A stretch of DNA of 31,610 bases from positions 1 to 31,610 of the forward strand of contig DASYSE010000092.1 in the NCBI GenBank assembly GCA_036003705.1, written 5' to 3'. Each line of letters opens with the position of its first letter. The first letter of the stretch is position 1. The translations under genes and the position numbers were made by a program. Below are positions 21,302 to 28,452 of the stretch, piece after piece. Below the pieces are notes generated by a model. It saw only the letters and a list, made by a program, of their open reading frames with translations, searched no databases and was not told the origin of the DNA. Source of the DNA: CALGFH01 sp036003705 (GTDB lineage: Bacteria > Actinomycetota > CALGFH01).

Positions 21302-21972
21302 CGGGGGACCAGGTGGAGGACCCGCGGGTCATCCGGGTCTCCGACGACGAGGAGCAGTGGCCGGGGCTGCTGGAGGTCGGCGGGGAGGTCATCGCCCGGG
21401 GCGGGCTGGTGGTGCTGCCAACCGACACCCTCTACGGGGTCGGCTGCGACCCGTTCAACCCTTCGGCGGTGGAGGTCCTGTTCGCGGCCAAGCGGCGCGG
21501 CCGCGACCTGCCCCTGCCGGTGCTGGTCCACACCTGGCGCCAGGCCATCGGCCTGGTCGAGGAGGTCAGCGAGCAGGCGCAGGCGCTGATCGCGGCCTGG
21601 TGGCCGGGGCCGCTCACCCTGGTCATGCGGGAGGCCGCCGGCATCGGCTGGGACCTCGGCGAGTCGCGGGGGACGGTGGCGGTGCGCATGCCCAAGCAGA
21701 CCTTCGCCCTCGCCCTCATCCAGCGGACCGGTCCGCTGGCCGTGTCCAGCGCCAACCGCTCGGGCGAGCCCAGCCCGCGAGAGATCCCGGCCATCCTCGA
21801 GCAGCTCGGCGACCATGTCGGGGTGTTCTTCGACGCCGGCCCGGCCGCCGAAGGCCCGGCGTCCAGCATCGTCGACCTCTCCGGCCGGCGCCCGCGCCTG
21901 CTGCGCGAGGGTGCCATCCCGGCCGACGAGCTGGAACGCGTCCTCGAGGAGCCGTTCGACGATGGCGCCTGA
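21298..21972 (+). CDS. tsaC: L-threonylcarbamoyladenylate synthase (Sua5/YrdC/TsaC)
   Basis: Makes threonylcarbamoyl-AMP from threonine, bicarbonate and ATP for the t6A37 modification of tRNAs reading ANN codons. It has 224 residues and is a YrdC domain without the C-terminal Sua5 domain. Key parts are VVLPTDTLYGVGCDPFN, a KRRGRDLPLPVLV segment that binds the phosphates (charged residues in the usual KxR region), AWWPGPLTLVM, VAVRMPKQ, and PLAVSSANRSGEPSP with the SxN nucleotide motif. It sits downstream of prmC as in mycobacteria (Rv1301). The GTG start overlaps the prmC stop, and its 3' end overlaps the phosphatase gene by 11 nt. Confidence 0.94.
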   Translation: MTGDQVEDPRVIRVSDDEEQWPGLLEVGGEVIARGGLVVLPTDTLYGVGCDPFNPSAVEVLFAAKRRGRDLPLPVLVHTWRQAIGLVEEVSEQAQALIAAWWPGPLTLVMREAAGIGWDLGESRGTVAVRMPKQTFALALIQRTGPLAVSSANRSGEPSPREIPAILEQLGDHVGVFFDAGPAAEGPASSIVDLSGRRPRLLREGAIPADELERVLEEPFDDGA

Positions 21973-22534
21973 CCCGCAGGACCCGTTCGGCGTGCTGTTC
22001 GTCTGCACCGGCAACATCTGCCGGTCGCCCACCGCCGAGGCCCTGGCCCGCCGCGAGCTCGCTCGCTACCCGGGGGTGGCGCTGCGGGTCTCCTCGGCCG
22101 GCAGCCACGCCCTCGAGGGCAACCCCGCCGCCAGCCGGTCGATGCTGGCCGCCTCCACCAGGGGAGCCGACCTGGAGCGGCATTTCGCCCGCGAGCTGAC
22201 CAGGCGGCGGGTGCGGGCCGCCGACCTGATCCTGTGCATGGCCGCCGAGCACCGGCCGTTCGTGCTCAGCTACGACCGCGCGGCGGCCAGGCGGACCTTC
22301 CTGCTGGCCGCCTTCGCCCGCGCGGCCTCCCAATGGGAGTGGCTGGCCACGACGCCGGCCGAGCTGGTCGAACTGGCCGCCGAGCAAGCCCGGGAGCTCC
22401 ACGGCGACGACATCGACGACCCGCTCGGCCACCCCGCCGAGGCCTACGCGGCCTGTGCCGAGCGCCTGGACGGCCTGGTCACCCCCGTGATCGCCGCCCT
22501 TGCCAAGACCCTGATCGCACGGCAGGCGACGTGA
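21962..22534 (+). CDS. Low-molecular-weight protein tyrosine phosphatase family
   Basis: A 190-residue cytoplasmic phosphatase with the P-loop C15-T-G-N-I19-C-R21-S in VLFVCTGNICRSPTAEAL and a C-terminal DDIDDPLGHPAEAY that supplies the general acid Asp. The family dephosphorylates phosphotyrosine, or in the YwlE branch phosphoarginine. In YwlE a Thr at the position of I19 was shown to favour phosphoarginine, so Ile here points to a tyrosine phosphatase. It is longer than the usual ~155 residues because of extra sequence around FLLAAFARAASQWEWL. The ywlC-ywlE neighbourhood of Bacillus also couples a TsaC gene to this family. A substrate in cell-wall or exopolysaccharide control is likely given the next gene, but that is inference. 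Confidence 0.9.
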   Translation: MAPDPQDPFGVLFVCTGNICRSPTAEALARRELARYPGVALRVSSAGSHALEGNPAASRSMLAASTRGADLERHFARELTRRRVRAADLILCMAAEHRPFVLSYDRAAARRTFLLAAFARAASQWEWLATTPAELVELAAEQARELHGDDIDDPLGHPAEAYAACAERLDGLVTPVIAALAKTLIARQAT

Positions 22535-22540
22535 TAGGTT
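22535..22540 (+). promoter_or_regulatory. Candidate leaderless -10 for the WecA-like gene
   Basis: TAGGTT follows the phosphatase TGA directly and lies 10 nt before the GTG start at 22551. CTGATC at 22511-22516, 18 nt upstream, is a weak -35. The same stop-codon-plus-TAGRTT arrangement recurs before atpZ. Confidence 0.4.
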
Positions 22541-22550
22541 AGCTGGCCTC

Positions 22551-23660
22551 GTGGGCGACCTGCGCTCCTATCTTCTCGTCGCCGCCATGGCGGCCGGGCT
22601 CACCTACTGCCTGACCCCGGTGGTGCGGGCGGTGGCGGTCAGGATCGGGGCCGTGGACCGGCCCGGCGGGCGCAAGATGCACGCCATCGCCACCCCCACC
22701 CTCGGCGGGCTGGCCCTGTTCTTCGGGTTCATCGGCGGGCTCGGGCTGTCGTCGCTTCTCTTCCCGCGGCTGTTCATCTCCTCGGAGGCGGCCGGCATCG
22801 CCATCGGGGCCTCGCTGATGGTCGGCATCGGCATCGTCGACGACCTCAACGGCCTGTCGGCGCCGGTCAAGCTGGCCGGGCAGATCCTGGCCGCCACCAC
22901 CATGACCGTGGCCGGGGTGCAGGTGCTGTTCTTCTGGCTGCCGTCGTTCGGACCGTTCGACGAGGGCGTCATCAGCCTCGCCCCCGAGCTCGGGGTGCCG
23001 ATCACCGTGCTGCTGGTGATCGTCACCGTCAACGCGGTCAACCTGGTGGACGGCCTCGACGGGCTGGCCGCCGGGCTGGTCGCCATCGGGGCGCTCGCCT
23101 ACTTCGTCTACAGCTACCGAACCGGCGCCTCGGGCCTGATCGCCCAGGATTCGCCGGCCCCGCTGCTGAGCGCCCTGCTGTTCGGGGTCTGCGTCGGCTT
23201 CCTGCCCCACAACTTCAACCCGGCTCGCATCTTCATGGGCGACACCGGCTCGATGCTGCTCGGGACGCTGCTCAGCGGCGCCACCATCACCGGCATCGGC
23301 CGGACCACCCAGCCCCAGGCCGGCGACCAGTTCGCCCTGCTGATCCCCGTTGCCATCCCGATCCTGGTGCTGGCCCTGCCGTTCCTGGACACCCTGCTCG
23401 CGGTCGGGCGGCGGGTGCGGTCGGGCACCGGGATCATGACCGCCGACAAGCAGCATCTCCACCACCGGCTGCTGGAGATCGGCCACTCCCACCGCCGGGC
23501 GGTGCTGATCCTGTACGCCTGGAGCGCCCTGCTGGCCGGCTCGGTGGTCGCCCTCTCCTTCACCGGCCCCCGCCGCGTCCTGCCCTTCTTCCTGGTGGTG
23601 GTCGTCTGCGGCGTCTTCGGCCTGCTCTCCCCGCGCTGGCGCCGGCGCGCCGCGCCGTAG
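22551..23660 (+). CDS. Undecaprenyl-phosphate GlcNAc-1-phosphate transferase (WecA/TagO/Rfe type)
   Basis: An integral membrane transferase that starts cell-wall polymer linkers (arabinogalactan, teichoic acid or O-antigen-like glycans) by moving a hexosamine-1-phosphate to the lipid carrier. It has 369 residues with about 11 membrane segments. Motifs of the polyprenyl-phosphate sugar-1-phosphate family are present: KMHAIATPTLGG, GIVDDLNGLSA (Mg-binding Asp pair), VNLVDGLDGLAAG and ARIFMGDTGSML. The HLHHRLLEIG motif matches the HxHHR box that separates WecA/TagO from MraY. The position matches mycobacterial rfe (Rv1302) between the prfA-prmC-sua5 group and the atp operon. GTG 22551 is the first plausible start. 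Confidence 0.92.
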   Translation: MGDLRSYLLVAAMAAGLTYCLTPVVRAVAVRIGAVDRPGGRKMHAIATPTLGGLALFFGFIGGLGLSSLLFPRLFISSEAAGIAIGASLMVGIGIVDDLNGLSAPVKLAGQILAATTMTVAGVQVLFFWLPSFGPFDEGVISLAPELGVPITVLLVIVTVNAVNLVDGLDGLAAGLVAIGALAYFVYSYRTGASGLIAQDSPAPLLSALLFGVCVGFLPHNFNPARIFMGDTGSMLLGTLLSGATITGIGRTTQPQAGDQFALLIPVAIPILVLALPFLDTLLAVGRRVRSGTGIMTADKQHLHHRLLEIGHSHRRAVLILYAWSALLAGSVVALSFTGPRRVLPFFLVVVVCGVFGLLSPRWRRRAAP

Positions 23661-23665
23661 CCGCG

Positions 23666-24538
23666 CTACAGGTCGGCGATGGCGTACAGGCGGTTGCTGG
23701 CGTCGCTGGCGGCAAGGACGGTGCCGCGCCCGCCGGCCGCGGTCACGGCCACCACCTGCTGGCTCCCGGCGCCCGGGGTCAGGTCCCGGCCCGACCAGCT
23801 CCCGTTGCGGTAGACGGCCAGGAAGGGGTGCTGGCGGAAGTCCCGGTAGGCCACGAACACCACGCCCTGGGAGGTCGTCACCCTCGCCAGGACGCCCGGG
23901 GTGACGAACTGGCGGCCGCGGTAGGACCCGGACGTGTTGCTCAGGTAGACGATGTGGGGGCCGTCCCGCTGGAAGACGACGTGGTTGTTGCCGGCGCCGG
24001 AGCGGAACGCGTCGGGGGCGAGGTCGACCTGGCCGGCGAAGGAGAGCTGCCGGAAGTCCCAGTCGGCGGTGCAGTCGGCCGAGCCGGTGTAGATGTGGCC
24101 GGAGGTCCCCTGGGCGCCGTTGTTGCGCGACCAGAACAGGTCGGCCCCGCTGGCCCCGGCGCTGGCCGGCTCGAGCACGATCGACGGGTGCTCGTCGTCG
24201 ACGGTCGGGTTGATGGTGATCTGCTGCTTGTAGATGGGGTCGATGCAGTCACCGGCCCCGATGGTCTTGCTCTGGAACAGCTTCTGGGGGGCGAACTCGC
24301 CGCCCGGGCCGACCTGCTCGGTCCAGACCGCCCACCACTGGCCGGTGAACGCGACCAGGTCGCCGAAGGTGGTGGGACCGCCGCCCCCGACGTAGGTGGA
24401 GAGCCGCCGGACGTCGACCAGTCCGCCGGTGTGGGGCCGCCTGGCGATCCAGATGCCGGTGGAGGAGTGGTAGAGCAGGAAGCTGGAGCTGCCGTCGTCG
24501 GCCCGCTCGGTCTGGTGAGTGCGGATTCTACCCCGCGG
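23666..24538 (-). pseudogene. Sialidase-like beta-propeller frame with no usable start codon
   Basis: The minus strand is open from 24565 to the stop at 23666. Reading down, it encodes DDGSSSFLLYHSSTGIW, VGGGGPTTFGDLVAFTG, QWWAVWTEQVGPGGEF, DEHPSIVLEP, GADLFWSRNN, VVFQRDGPHIVYLSN, GVVFVAYRD and AVYRNGSWSG. These are repeated short strands with Trp/Tyr and Gly turns, like bacterial sialidase-type or WD-like propellers of secreted proteins. No ATG, GTG or TTG occurs in frame before GTG 24178, which would cut off the first ~120 residues, and no signal peptide is found. The 5' end has probably been lost, leaving roughly 290 codons. It is convergent with the WecA-like gene, 5 nt apart. Confidence 0.5.
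24525..24530 (-). promoter_or_regulatory. -10-like TAGAAT ahead of the propeller frame
   Basis: TAGAAT on the minus strand is five of six to TATAAT and lies just after the lipoprotein stop. It would place a leaderless start 7-9 nt downstream, but no start codon occurs there. Confidence 0.35.
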
Positions 24539-24539
24539 G

Positions 24540-25070
24540 TCAGGAGCGGACGACGACCGTTCCCTTCAGGTCCTTGACCACGGCGCTGACCTTCTGGACG
24601 GCGTCGCCGAGGGTGATGGTGCATGGGATGGCGGCGCCGACCTCGACCACCCGGACCTTGGTGGGACCGCAGCGGACGGTGGCGCCGCGGGCGCCGGGCT
24701 GGAGCCTGCCGCGGATCAGGCCGACGATGCGGGTGACGTCGATGATCGGCTTGGCCGGCTGGAGGGCGAACCGGCCGCTGGCCTTGCCGGCGTCGAGGTC
24801 GCGCAGGGTGACCGAGTAGGGGGCCTCGACGCCCTCGATCTCGACGGTGCAGGTGAACTCGGTGCCGTTGGCCAGCCGGACCTGGTCGGGGCAGCGCGCG
24901 GTCCCGACCCGCAGCCTGGGGCTCTTGCGCTTCTGGGTGCTGACCAGCAGGCGCTCGACGTCGGCGGTCGCCACCAGCTCGTCGCGGGCCGGGGTGGCCG
25001 CGGGGTCCTGGCCGCCCCCGCAGGCGGCCAGCAGAGCGAGCAGGGCAAGGGCGACGAAGCGTGGTCTCAC
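24540..25070 (-). CDS. Lipoprotein with two DUF4333-like repeats
   Basis: A 176-residue predicted lipoprotein. A positively charged start (MRPRF) and hydrophobic stretch lead to the lipobox LLAACGGG, where the Cys would be lipidated. Two similar ~45-residue units follow, each with paired cysteines: the first around ARCPDQVRLANGTEFTCTVEI, the second around TVRCGPTKVRVVEVGAAIPCTITL. Each ends in a D(L)xGxxxV-like strand. This is the DUF4333 pattern of actinobacterial secreted proteins, here in tandem. The function is unknown, and each repeat probably has one disulfide. The GTG start overlaps a near-perfect anti-SD complement (GGAGGTGAG), an unusually short spacing, and no later in-frame start exists nearby. 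Confidence 0.8.
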   Translation of the reverse strand: MRPRFVALALLALLAACGGGQDPAATPARDELVATADVERLLVSTQKRKSPRLRVGTARCPDQVRLANGTEFTCTVEIEGVEAPYSVTLRDLDAGKASGRFALQPAKPIIDVTRIVGLIRGRLQPGARGATVRCGPTKVRVVEVGAAIPCTITLGDAVQKVSAVVKDLKGTVVVRS

Positions 25071-25121
25071 CTCCCCTGTGTCGGCAGCGGCGCGAGCCGG
25101 CTGAAGGCAGACCGGCGCGCT

Positions 25122-25152
25122 TTGGCCAGACGGCGGTCGTGCCTGGTAAATT
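25122..25152 (+). promoter_or_regulatory. Promoter of the ATP synthase operon
   Basis: TTGGCC (25122-25127) and TAAATT (25147-25152) with a 19-nt spacer form the best promoter in the divergent gap between the lipoprotein and atp genes. The start site would be near 25160, giving a leader of about 135 nt that includes the 36-bp repeats. Confidence 0.5.
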
Positions 25153-25192
25153 CACCGTCCACTTCCACGCCGGGGACGGTGCCGCGCCAGCG

Positions 25193-25264
25193 GCGGGTAT
25201 GCCCTGCCGTGTTGGCAGCGTCCAGGAAGCGGGTATGCCCTGCCGTGGTGGCAGCGTCCAGGAA
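25193..25264 (+). repeat. Two tandem 36-bp repeats in the atp operon leader
   Basis: Copies at 25193-25228 and 25229-25264 differ at one position (T 25212, G 25248). Each holds GGGTATGCCC, then the hairpin CTGCC-5 nt-GGCAG, and ends in CCAGGAA, which resembles a ribosome-binding site. They lie between the promoter and the first gene, so they would be in the mRNA leader. Confidence 0.9.
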
Positions 25265-25293
25265 GGCGGAGCGCGATGACCCAGGAGGGACGC

Positions 25294-25695
25294 ATGGCCC
25301 GCGCGGCCGCGCTGGCCACCGCGGCCGCCGCGCCGTTCGCGCTCGGTCTCGCCTACCTCTCCGCCGGCTCCAAGGGCCTGCTCGGCGCCGGCTTTGGGCT
25401 CGCCCTGGCCGTCGGGTTCTTCTCGGCCACCCTGCTGGCGGTCGGGGCGGCCGGCCGGGTCCAGCCCGAGCTGATGCTGCCGGCGGCGGTGCTCACCTTC
25501 GCGGTCAAGATGACCGTCATCGGGCTGCTGCTGTTCCTGCTCAGAGACACCACCGCCTTCGACCGCGAGGTGTTCGCCCTGGCCCTGGTCGCCGGGACCG
25601 TCATCTACCTCGCGGCCGAGATCCGCTTCGCCATCCGTGCCCGGATCCCCTATGTCGTCACCGACGAGCAGGAAACGCGAGGTGCCCCCCGGTGA
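25294..25695 (+). CDS. Small four-helix membrane protein, AtpI-like
   Basis: A 133-residue protein with four hydrophobic segments (about residues 8-28, 32-52, 62-84 and 92-112) and a charged C-terminal tail (EIRFAIRARIPYVVTDEQ). Position at the head of the atp operon, and the match in layout to mycobacterial Rv1303, make an AtpI-like role likely. AtpI family members help assemble the c-ring or are dispensable. The sequence itself is not strongly diagnostic. ATG 25294 is preferred because AGGAGGG lies 4 nt upstream; ATG 25276 would add six residues. The 3' end is followed directly by TAGATT. Confidence 0.7.
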   Translation: MARAAALATAAAAPFALGLAYLSAGSKGLLGAGFGLALAVGFFSATLLAVGAAGRVQPELMLPAAVLTFAVKMTVIGLLLFLLRDTTAFDREVFALALVAGTVIYLAAEIRFAIRARIPYVVTDEQETRGAPR

Positions 25696-25701
25696 TAGAT
25701 T
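25696..25701 (+). promoter_or_regulatory. Candidate leaderless -10 for atpZ
   Basis: TAGATT abuts the TGA of the AtpI-like gene and ends 9 nt before the next ATG, which lacks a ribosome-binding site. An internal promoter giving a leaderless mRNA is possible. Confidence 0.4.
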
Positions 25702-25710
25702 CGCCCGCCC

Positions 25711-25926
25711 ATGAGCGAACCTCGCGGACCCAAGGAGCCCTCCGGCCGAGGGGCCGACGTCATCTGGTCCATCATCGGCACGCTGATCGCCGGGGTGCTG
25801 GCCTGGGGCGGCATCGGCTGGCTGCTCGACCGCTGGCTGGGGACCCGGTTCCTGGTCGCGATCGGGGTGCTGGTCGGGGCGGCCGGCGCCTTCTACCTGA
25901 TCATCAGGCGCCACGGCAGCGGCTGA
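25711..25926 (+). CDS. AtpZ/AtpI-family small membrane protein
   Basis: A 71-residue protein with a polar N-terminus and two membrane helices (IIGTLIAGVLAWGGIGWLLDRWLG, read as two parts, and FLVAIGVLVGAAGAFYLIIRR). The GxGWLLDRxLGT loop is the hallmark of the ATPase_gene1/AtpZ family, which forms a small channel or assembly factor at the start of atp operons. With the preceding AtpI-like protein it makes the usual pair, here in the order I-like then Z. It is 10 nt upstream of atpB. Confidence 0.8.
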   Translation: MSEPRGPKEPSGRGADVIWSIIGTLIAGVLAWGGIGWLLDRWLGTRFLVAIGVLVGAAGAFYLIIRRHGSG

Positions 25927-25936
25927 CGGAGCGACC

Positions 25937-26737
25937 ATGACGGCATCGACGCTTCCGCTGGCCCGCGAGGGCTTCCACGCCCCGGGCATCGAGGACTTCG
26001 AATGGCCCAACCTGGTCGACCTCCATCTGTTCGGCATCGATCTGGGGATCAACCGGGTCGTGCTGCAGATGTTCCTGGTCGCGTTCGTCATCTGGCTGCT
26101 GTTCTTCCTGGCCTTCCGCAGCCCCAAGCTGGTGCCGGCCGGGCTCCAGAACGTGATGGAGTCGCTGGTCGACTTCATCCGCAACCAGATCGTGCTCGAG
26201 GTCATCGGCCGCGACGGGCTGCGCTTCGTCCCCTACCTGACCTCGCTGTTCGCGTTCATCCTGCTCGGCAACCTGTGCGGCATCATCCCGCCGATCCTGT
26301 TCCCGCTGAACGGGCGCATGGCCCTGCCGGCCATCATGGCCATCTGCAGCCTCGTGCTGTTCATCAGCGTCGGGATCAGCCAGCAGGGCTTCATCCACTA
26401 CTTCCGCAACACGCTGTTCCCGCCCGGCATGCCGCCGCTGATCTACATCCTGCTCACCCCGATCGAGCTGATCTCGACCTTCATCGTGCGGCCGGTCACC
26501 CTGGCCATCCGGCTGCTGGCCAACATGATCGCCGGCCACCTGATCCTCTCGGTGTTCTTCGTGGCCTCTGGCTACATGCTGACGTCGACGAACATCAGCA
26601 CGGTGTTCGGGGTGGGGGCGCTGGTCTTCTCGGTCGCCCTGGTCGCCTTCGAGCTGTTCGTCGCCGGGCTGCAGGCCTACGTCTTCACCATCCTGTCCGC
26701 CGTATACATCGCCGGGGCCATGGAGCCCGAGCACTAG
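25937..26737 (+). CDS. atpB: ATP synthase F0 subunit a
   Basis: Proton channel of the membrane rotor-stator, 266 residues, with five or six membrane helices. The N-terminal periplasmic segment ends in LVDLHLFG. The essential arginine is R192 in PVTLAIRLLANMIAGHLIL, and the following helix FELFVAGLQAYVFTILSAVYI carries the Gln of the inlet half-channel. LLGNLCGIIPP is a typical helix-2 marker. It follows AtpZ and lies 19 nt before atpE, whose ribosome-binding site AAAGGAG begins right after this stop. Confidence 0.97.
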   Translation: MTASTLPLAREGFHAPGIEDFEWPNLVDLHLFGIDLGINRVVLQMFLVAFVIWLLFFLAFRSPKLVPAGLQNVMESLVDFIRNQIVLEVIGRDGLRFVPYLTSLFAFILLGNLCGIIPPILFPLNGRMALPAIMAICSLVLFISVGISQQGFIHYFRNTLFPPGMPPLIYILLTPIELISTFIVRPVTLAIRLLANMIAGHLILSVFFVASGYMLTSTNISTVFGVGALVFSVALVAFELFVAGLQAYVFTILSAVYIAGAMEPEH

Positions 26738-26756
26738 CAAAGGAGCAGACCGCGAG

Positions 26757-27008
26757 ATGAGCCTGGCACTGGTCAACAACCTCCTGGCCGCCGACAACAC
26801 CGTCAGCGGCAACATCGGGATCATCGGCTACGGCCTTGGCACCCTCGGGCCCGGCATCGGCATCGGCTTCCTGGTCGGCAAGACCGTCGAGGGCATCTCG
26901 CGCCAGCCCGAGGCGGCCGGCCAGGTCCGCACCCTGATGTTCATCGGCCTTGCCCTGGTCGAGGCCCTGGCCCTGTTCGGCTTCGCGCTGGCGTTCGTCG
27001 TCACCTAG
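26757..27008 (+). CDS. atpE: ATP synthase F0 subunit c
   Basis: Rotor ring subunit, 83 residues, a hairpin of two membrane helices. Helix 1 has the tightly packed glycine motif G31-P-G-I-G-I-G37. The polar loop is ISRQPEAAG, which contacts the central stalk. Helix 2 holds the ion-binding E69 in FIGLALVEALALFG, with no neighbouring Gln/Ser pattern that would strongly indicate sodium, so protons are likely. In mycobacteria this subunit is the bedaquiline target. Confidence 0.96.
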   Translation: MSLALVNNLLAADNTVSGNIGIIGYGLGTLGPGIGIGFLVGKTVEGISRQPEAAGQVRTLMFIGLALVEALALFGFALAFVVT

Positions 27009-27020
27009 TTGGGAGGGCAC

Positions 27021-27614
27021 GTGCACCTCGCCTATGTCCTCGCCCAGGAGGCAGCCGAGGAGGAGAGCCGCAACCCGATCCTGCCCGCCACCAACGAGCT
27101 GATCTGGGGAACGATCGCCTTCCTGGTGCTGCTGTTTCTCTTGTCCCGGACGGTCTTCCCGTCGATCAACAAGGCCTTCCAGGACCGCCGGGCCAACATC
27201 GAGGGCAAGCTCGAGCGGGCCGAGCGGGACCGGTCCGAGGCCGAGCAGCTGCTGGAGCAGTACCGCCGGCGGCTGCGCGACGCCGAGGACGAGACCCAGC
27301 GGATCCTCGAGGAGGCGCGGGGCAACGCCGAACGGGTCCGCAGGGAACTGCTGGCCAAGGCCGAGCACGACACCGGGCGCGAGCTGGACCGGGCCAGGCA
27401 GGTCATCCGGGCGGAGCGCGACCAGGCCATCCGCCAGCTCCGCAACGAGGTCGGCACGCTCGCCGTCGAGCTGGCCACCCGGGTGGTCGGCGACTCGCTG
27501 GACCGCGAACGCCAGCTGCGCCTGGTCGACCAGTACATCGACGATCTCGGCGACCAGGCCCAGGCCGGCGCGCTGACCAGCCGGCGCGAGGACGGCGATG
27601 GCGACCGAAGTTAA
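27021..27614 (+). CDS. atpF: ATP synthase F0 subunit b
   Basis: Peripheral-stalk subunit, 197 residues. One membrane helix (LIWGTIAFLVLLFLLSRTVFPSI, read in two pieces) precedes a long charged coiled coil (residues ~55-165: RRANIEGKLERAERDRSEAEQ and onward) that reaches F1 and binds subunit delta. GTG 27021 was chosen because GGGAGGG lies 3 nt upstream; TTG 27009 would include that site in the gene. The 3' end overlaps atpH by 17 nt. Confidence 0.95.
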   Translation: MHLAYVLAQEAAEEESRNPILPATNELIWGTIAFLVLLFLLSRTVFPSINKAFQDRRANIEGKLERAERDRSEAEQLLEQYRRRLRDAEDETQRILEEARGNAERVRRELLAKAEHDTGRELDRARQVIRAERDQAIRQLRNEVGTLAVELATRVVGDSLDRERQLRLVDQYIDDLGDQAQAGALTSRREDGDGDRS

Positions 27615-28419
27615 CCAGGCGCTGGCCGACCACGCCCAGAGGCTGTTCGACGAGGCGGCCGGGCGTGGCGCCAAGGCCATCGGGCAGGTCGAGGCCGACC
27701 TCTCTCAGCTCGCCCGCCTGCTCGTCACCCAGGTGCGGCTGCGCAAGGCCCTGAGCGATCCCGGCCTGCCGCCGGAGCCCAAGAAGGCCCTGCTCGCCGA
27801 GCTCGGCCACGGCCGGCTCGACCCGGCCAGCGTCGAGCTGCTCTCGACCATCGCGACCGTGCAGCGGGCCCCGGCCCGGGAGCTCCCCGACCTGCTGGCC
27901 GCGCTGGCCGGCATGGCCGCGTTCACCGGCGCCGACAAGGCCGGCGAGCTGGACCGGCTCGAGGACGAGCTGTTCCAGGTGGCCATGCTGGTCGAGCGGG
28001 AGCCGGGGGTGCGTTCCGCCCTGACCAACCCCGGCCTGCCGGTCTCCAACAAGCGCGCCCTGGTCGCTGACCTGCTCGGCAACCGGGTCGGCGGGCGCAC
28101 CGCCGCCCTCGCCGACCTGCTGGTCGAGCTGAACGAGGGCCACGACCTCGACATCCTCGCCAAGGAATGGGCCGAGGCCGCGGCCAGCCGGCGCAACCGG
28201 GTGGTGGCCGAGGTGCGCAGCGCGGTCGAGCTGGACGAGGAGCGCCGGGCCAGGCTCACCGAGGCGCTCACCCGCATCACCGGCAAGCCGGTCGTCCTAT
28301 GGGTCACCGTCGACGAGGCTATCTTGGGTTCGGTGGTCGTCCGCATCGGCGACGAGTTGATCGACGGCAGCATCCGCGGCCGCCTCGAACAGGCCCGCGA
28401 GGCACTCGGCGTCGCCTAG
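27598..28419 (+). CDS. atpH: ATP synthase F1 subunit delta
   Basis: Links the b stalk to the top of the alpha3beta3 head, 273 residues. This is longer than the ~180 of E. coli and like the ~270 of streptomycetes. The OSCP domain is recognisable at the C-terminal half: VRSALTNPGLPVSNKRALVADLLG, DILAKEWAEAAASRRNRVVAEVRSAVEL, ITGKPVVLWVTVDEAILGSVVVRIGDELIDGSI. The N-terminal ~100 residues add a helical segment with a similar LSDPGLPPEPKKALLAELG stretch, suggesting an internal duplication. It overlaps atpF. Confidence 0.94.
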   Translation: MATEVNQALADHAQRLFDEAAGRGAKAIGQVEADLSQLARLLVTQVRLRKALSDPGLPPEPKKALLAELGHGRLDPASVELLSTIATVQRAPARELPDLLAALAGMAAFTGADKAGELDRLEDELFQVAMLVEREPGVRSALTNPGLPVSNKRALVADLLGNRVGGRTAALADLLVELNEGHDLDILAKEWAEAAASRRNRVVAEVRSAVELDEERRARLTEALTRITGKPVVLWVTVDEAILGSVVVRIGDELIDGSIRGRLEQAREALGVA

Positions 28420-28452
28420 CCAGGCCTGAGACGAGAACGAAAGGGCAAGACC

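Noticed and set aside
25193..25264. CRISPR array
   Set aside because: The two 36-bp copies are directly adjacent with no spacer, and no cas genes are present.
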